From an uncultured Burkholderiales bacterium (GTDB lineage Bacteria; Pseudomonadota; Gammaproteobacteria; Burkholderiales; Burkholderiaceae_E), in NCBI GenBank assembly GCA_903903975.1, contig CAIVAS010000176.1:1-32774 (forward strand): a stretch of DNA of 32,774 nucleotides, written 5' to 3'. Of the stretch, positions 32,624-32,774 are shown piece after piece (the first letter of the stretch is position 1; each line of letters begins with the position of its first letter). The notes beneath the pieces are model-generated. The model did no database searches. It had not been told where the DNA came from and saw only the letters and a list, made by a program, of their open reading frames with translations. A program made the position numbers and the translations under genes.

Positions 32624-32774
32624 ATGAACCGATCAATGCTGATGGCTGTACTCATTGCAACGCTGACCTTTGCAGCGTGCGACAAGCCCACCGTGGTCAA
32701 TGTCCCTGCTGCGCCGGTTGCCGTTCCCGGCCCGTCCGGTCCTCCGGGAGCCACAGGCGACCAAGGCGCAACCG
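32624..32774 (+). CDS. Collagen-like lipoprotein, N-terminal part cut by the window edge
   Basis: The first 50 codons are present. The signal LIATLTFAAC ends in a lipobox with Cys19, so the protein is lipid-anchored. After a Pro-Val-rich spacer it enters Gly-x-y triplets (GPSGPPGATGDQGA), the collagen-like pattern that forms triple helices on bacterial surfaces. AGGGATTGCC precedes the ATG. Total length and C-terminal domain are not visible. Confidence 0.85.
   Translation, partial: MNRSMLMAVLIATLTFAACDKPTVVNVPAAPVAVPGPSGPPGATGDQGAT

Overview
The window reads as chromosomal DNA of a high-GC betaproteobacterium, most likely in the order Burkholderiales. The reasons are the family mix (CaiB CoA-transferase, OFA-type MFS, FUSC exporter, long ChrA, BON lipoprotein) and the many long antisense shadow frames typical of high GC. 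Genus cannot be fixed from the sequence. No rRNA, tRNA, insertion sequence, integrase or CRISPR array was seen. Genes are densely packed and no gene-free stretch exceeds 300 bases.

Layout. 1-143: an 11-bp tandem repeat array that runs off the left edge and overlaps the end of a divergent M28-like peptidase gene (133-1344, -). 1449-5105 (+): nitroreductase, SDR dehydrogenase, ChrA-type transporter and a MobA/MocA-like nucleotidyltransferase. 5124-7709 (-): a small hypothetical, a FUSC exporter and a small conserved protein. 7754-9007 (-): a CaiB/BaiF CoA-transferase.

9147-15990 is the most interesting region. It holds a PhnD/PhnC/PhnE/PhnE-type ABC transporter whose binding protein resembles the clade named putative selenate transporters, then an EgtB-like gene (senA), a divergent glycosyltransferase (senB) and a selenophosphate synthetase (senC/selD). 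Together they look like a selenoneine biosynthesis locus with its own selenium-oxyanion importer: uptake, then selenophosphate (SenC), selenosugar (SenB) and selenoneine (SenA, using hercynine). The hercynine-making methyltransferase EgtD is not in the window. Gene overlaps, a 15-bp divergent gap between senA and senB, a perfect 10-bp inverted repeat across their starts, and two dyads upstream of the transporter hint at regulation.

16001-17215: a secreted hypothetical protein and a cupin. 17250-26033 is a sugar or sugar-acid catabolic locus: an SDR and a D-erythronate-dehydrogenase-like enzyme on the minus strand, a GntR/FCD regulator, and a divergent operon of sugar ABC transporter (ATPase, Tat-exported binding protein, two permeases) and an IlvD/Edd dehydratase. 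A strong sigma70-like promoter overlapped by a FadR-family-like operator lies between the two arms. An M20 peptidase and an OFA-type MFS transporter follow in the same direction to 29063.

29165-32774: a SnoaL-like protein, an AMP-forming acyl-CoA synthetase, a small exported cysteine-containing protein, a BON-domain lipoprotein, and the start of a collagen-like lipoprotein cut by the right edge.
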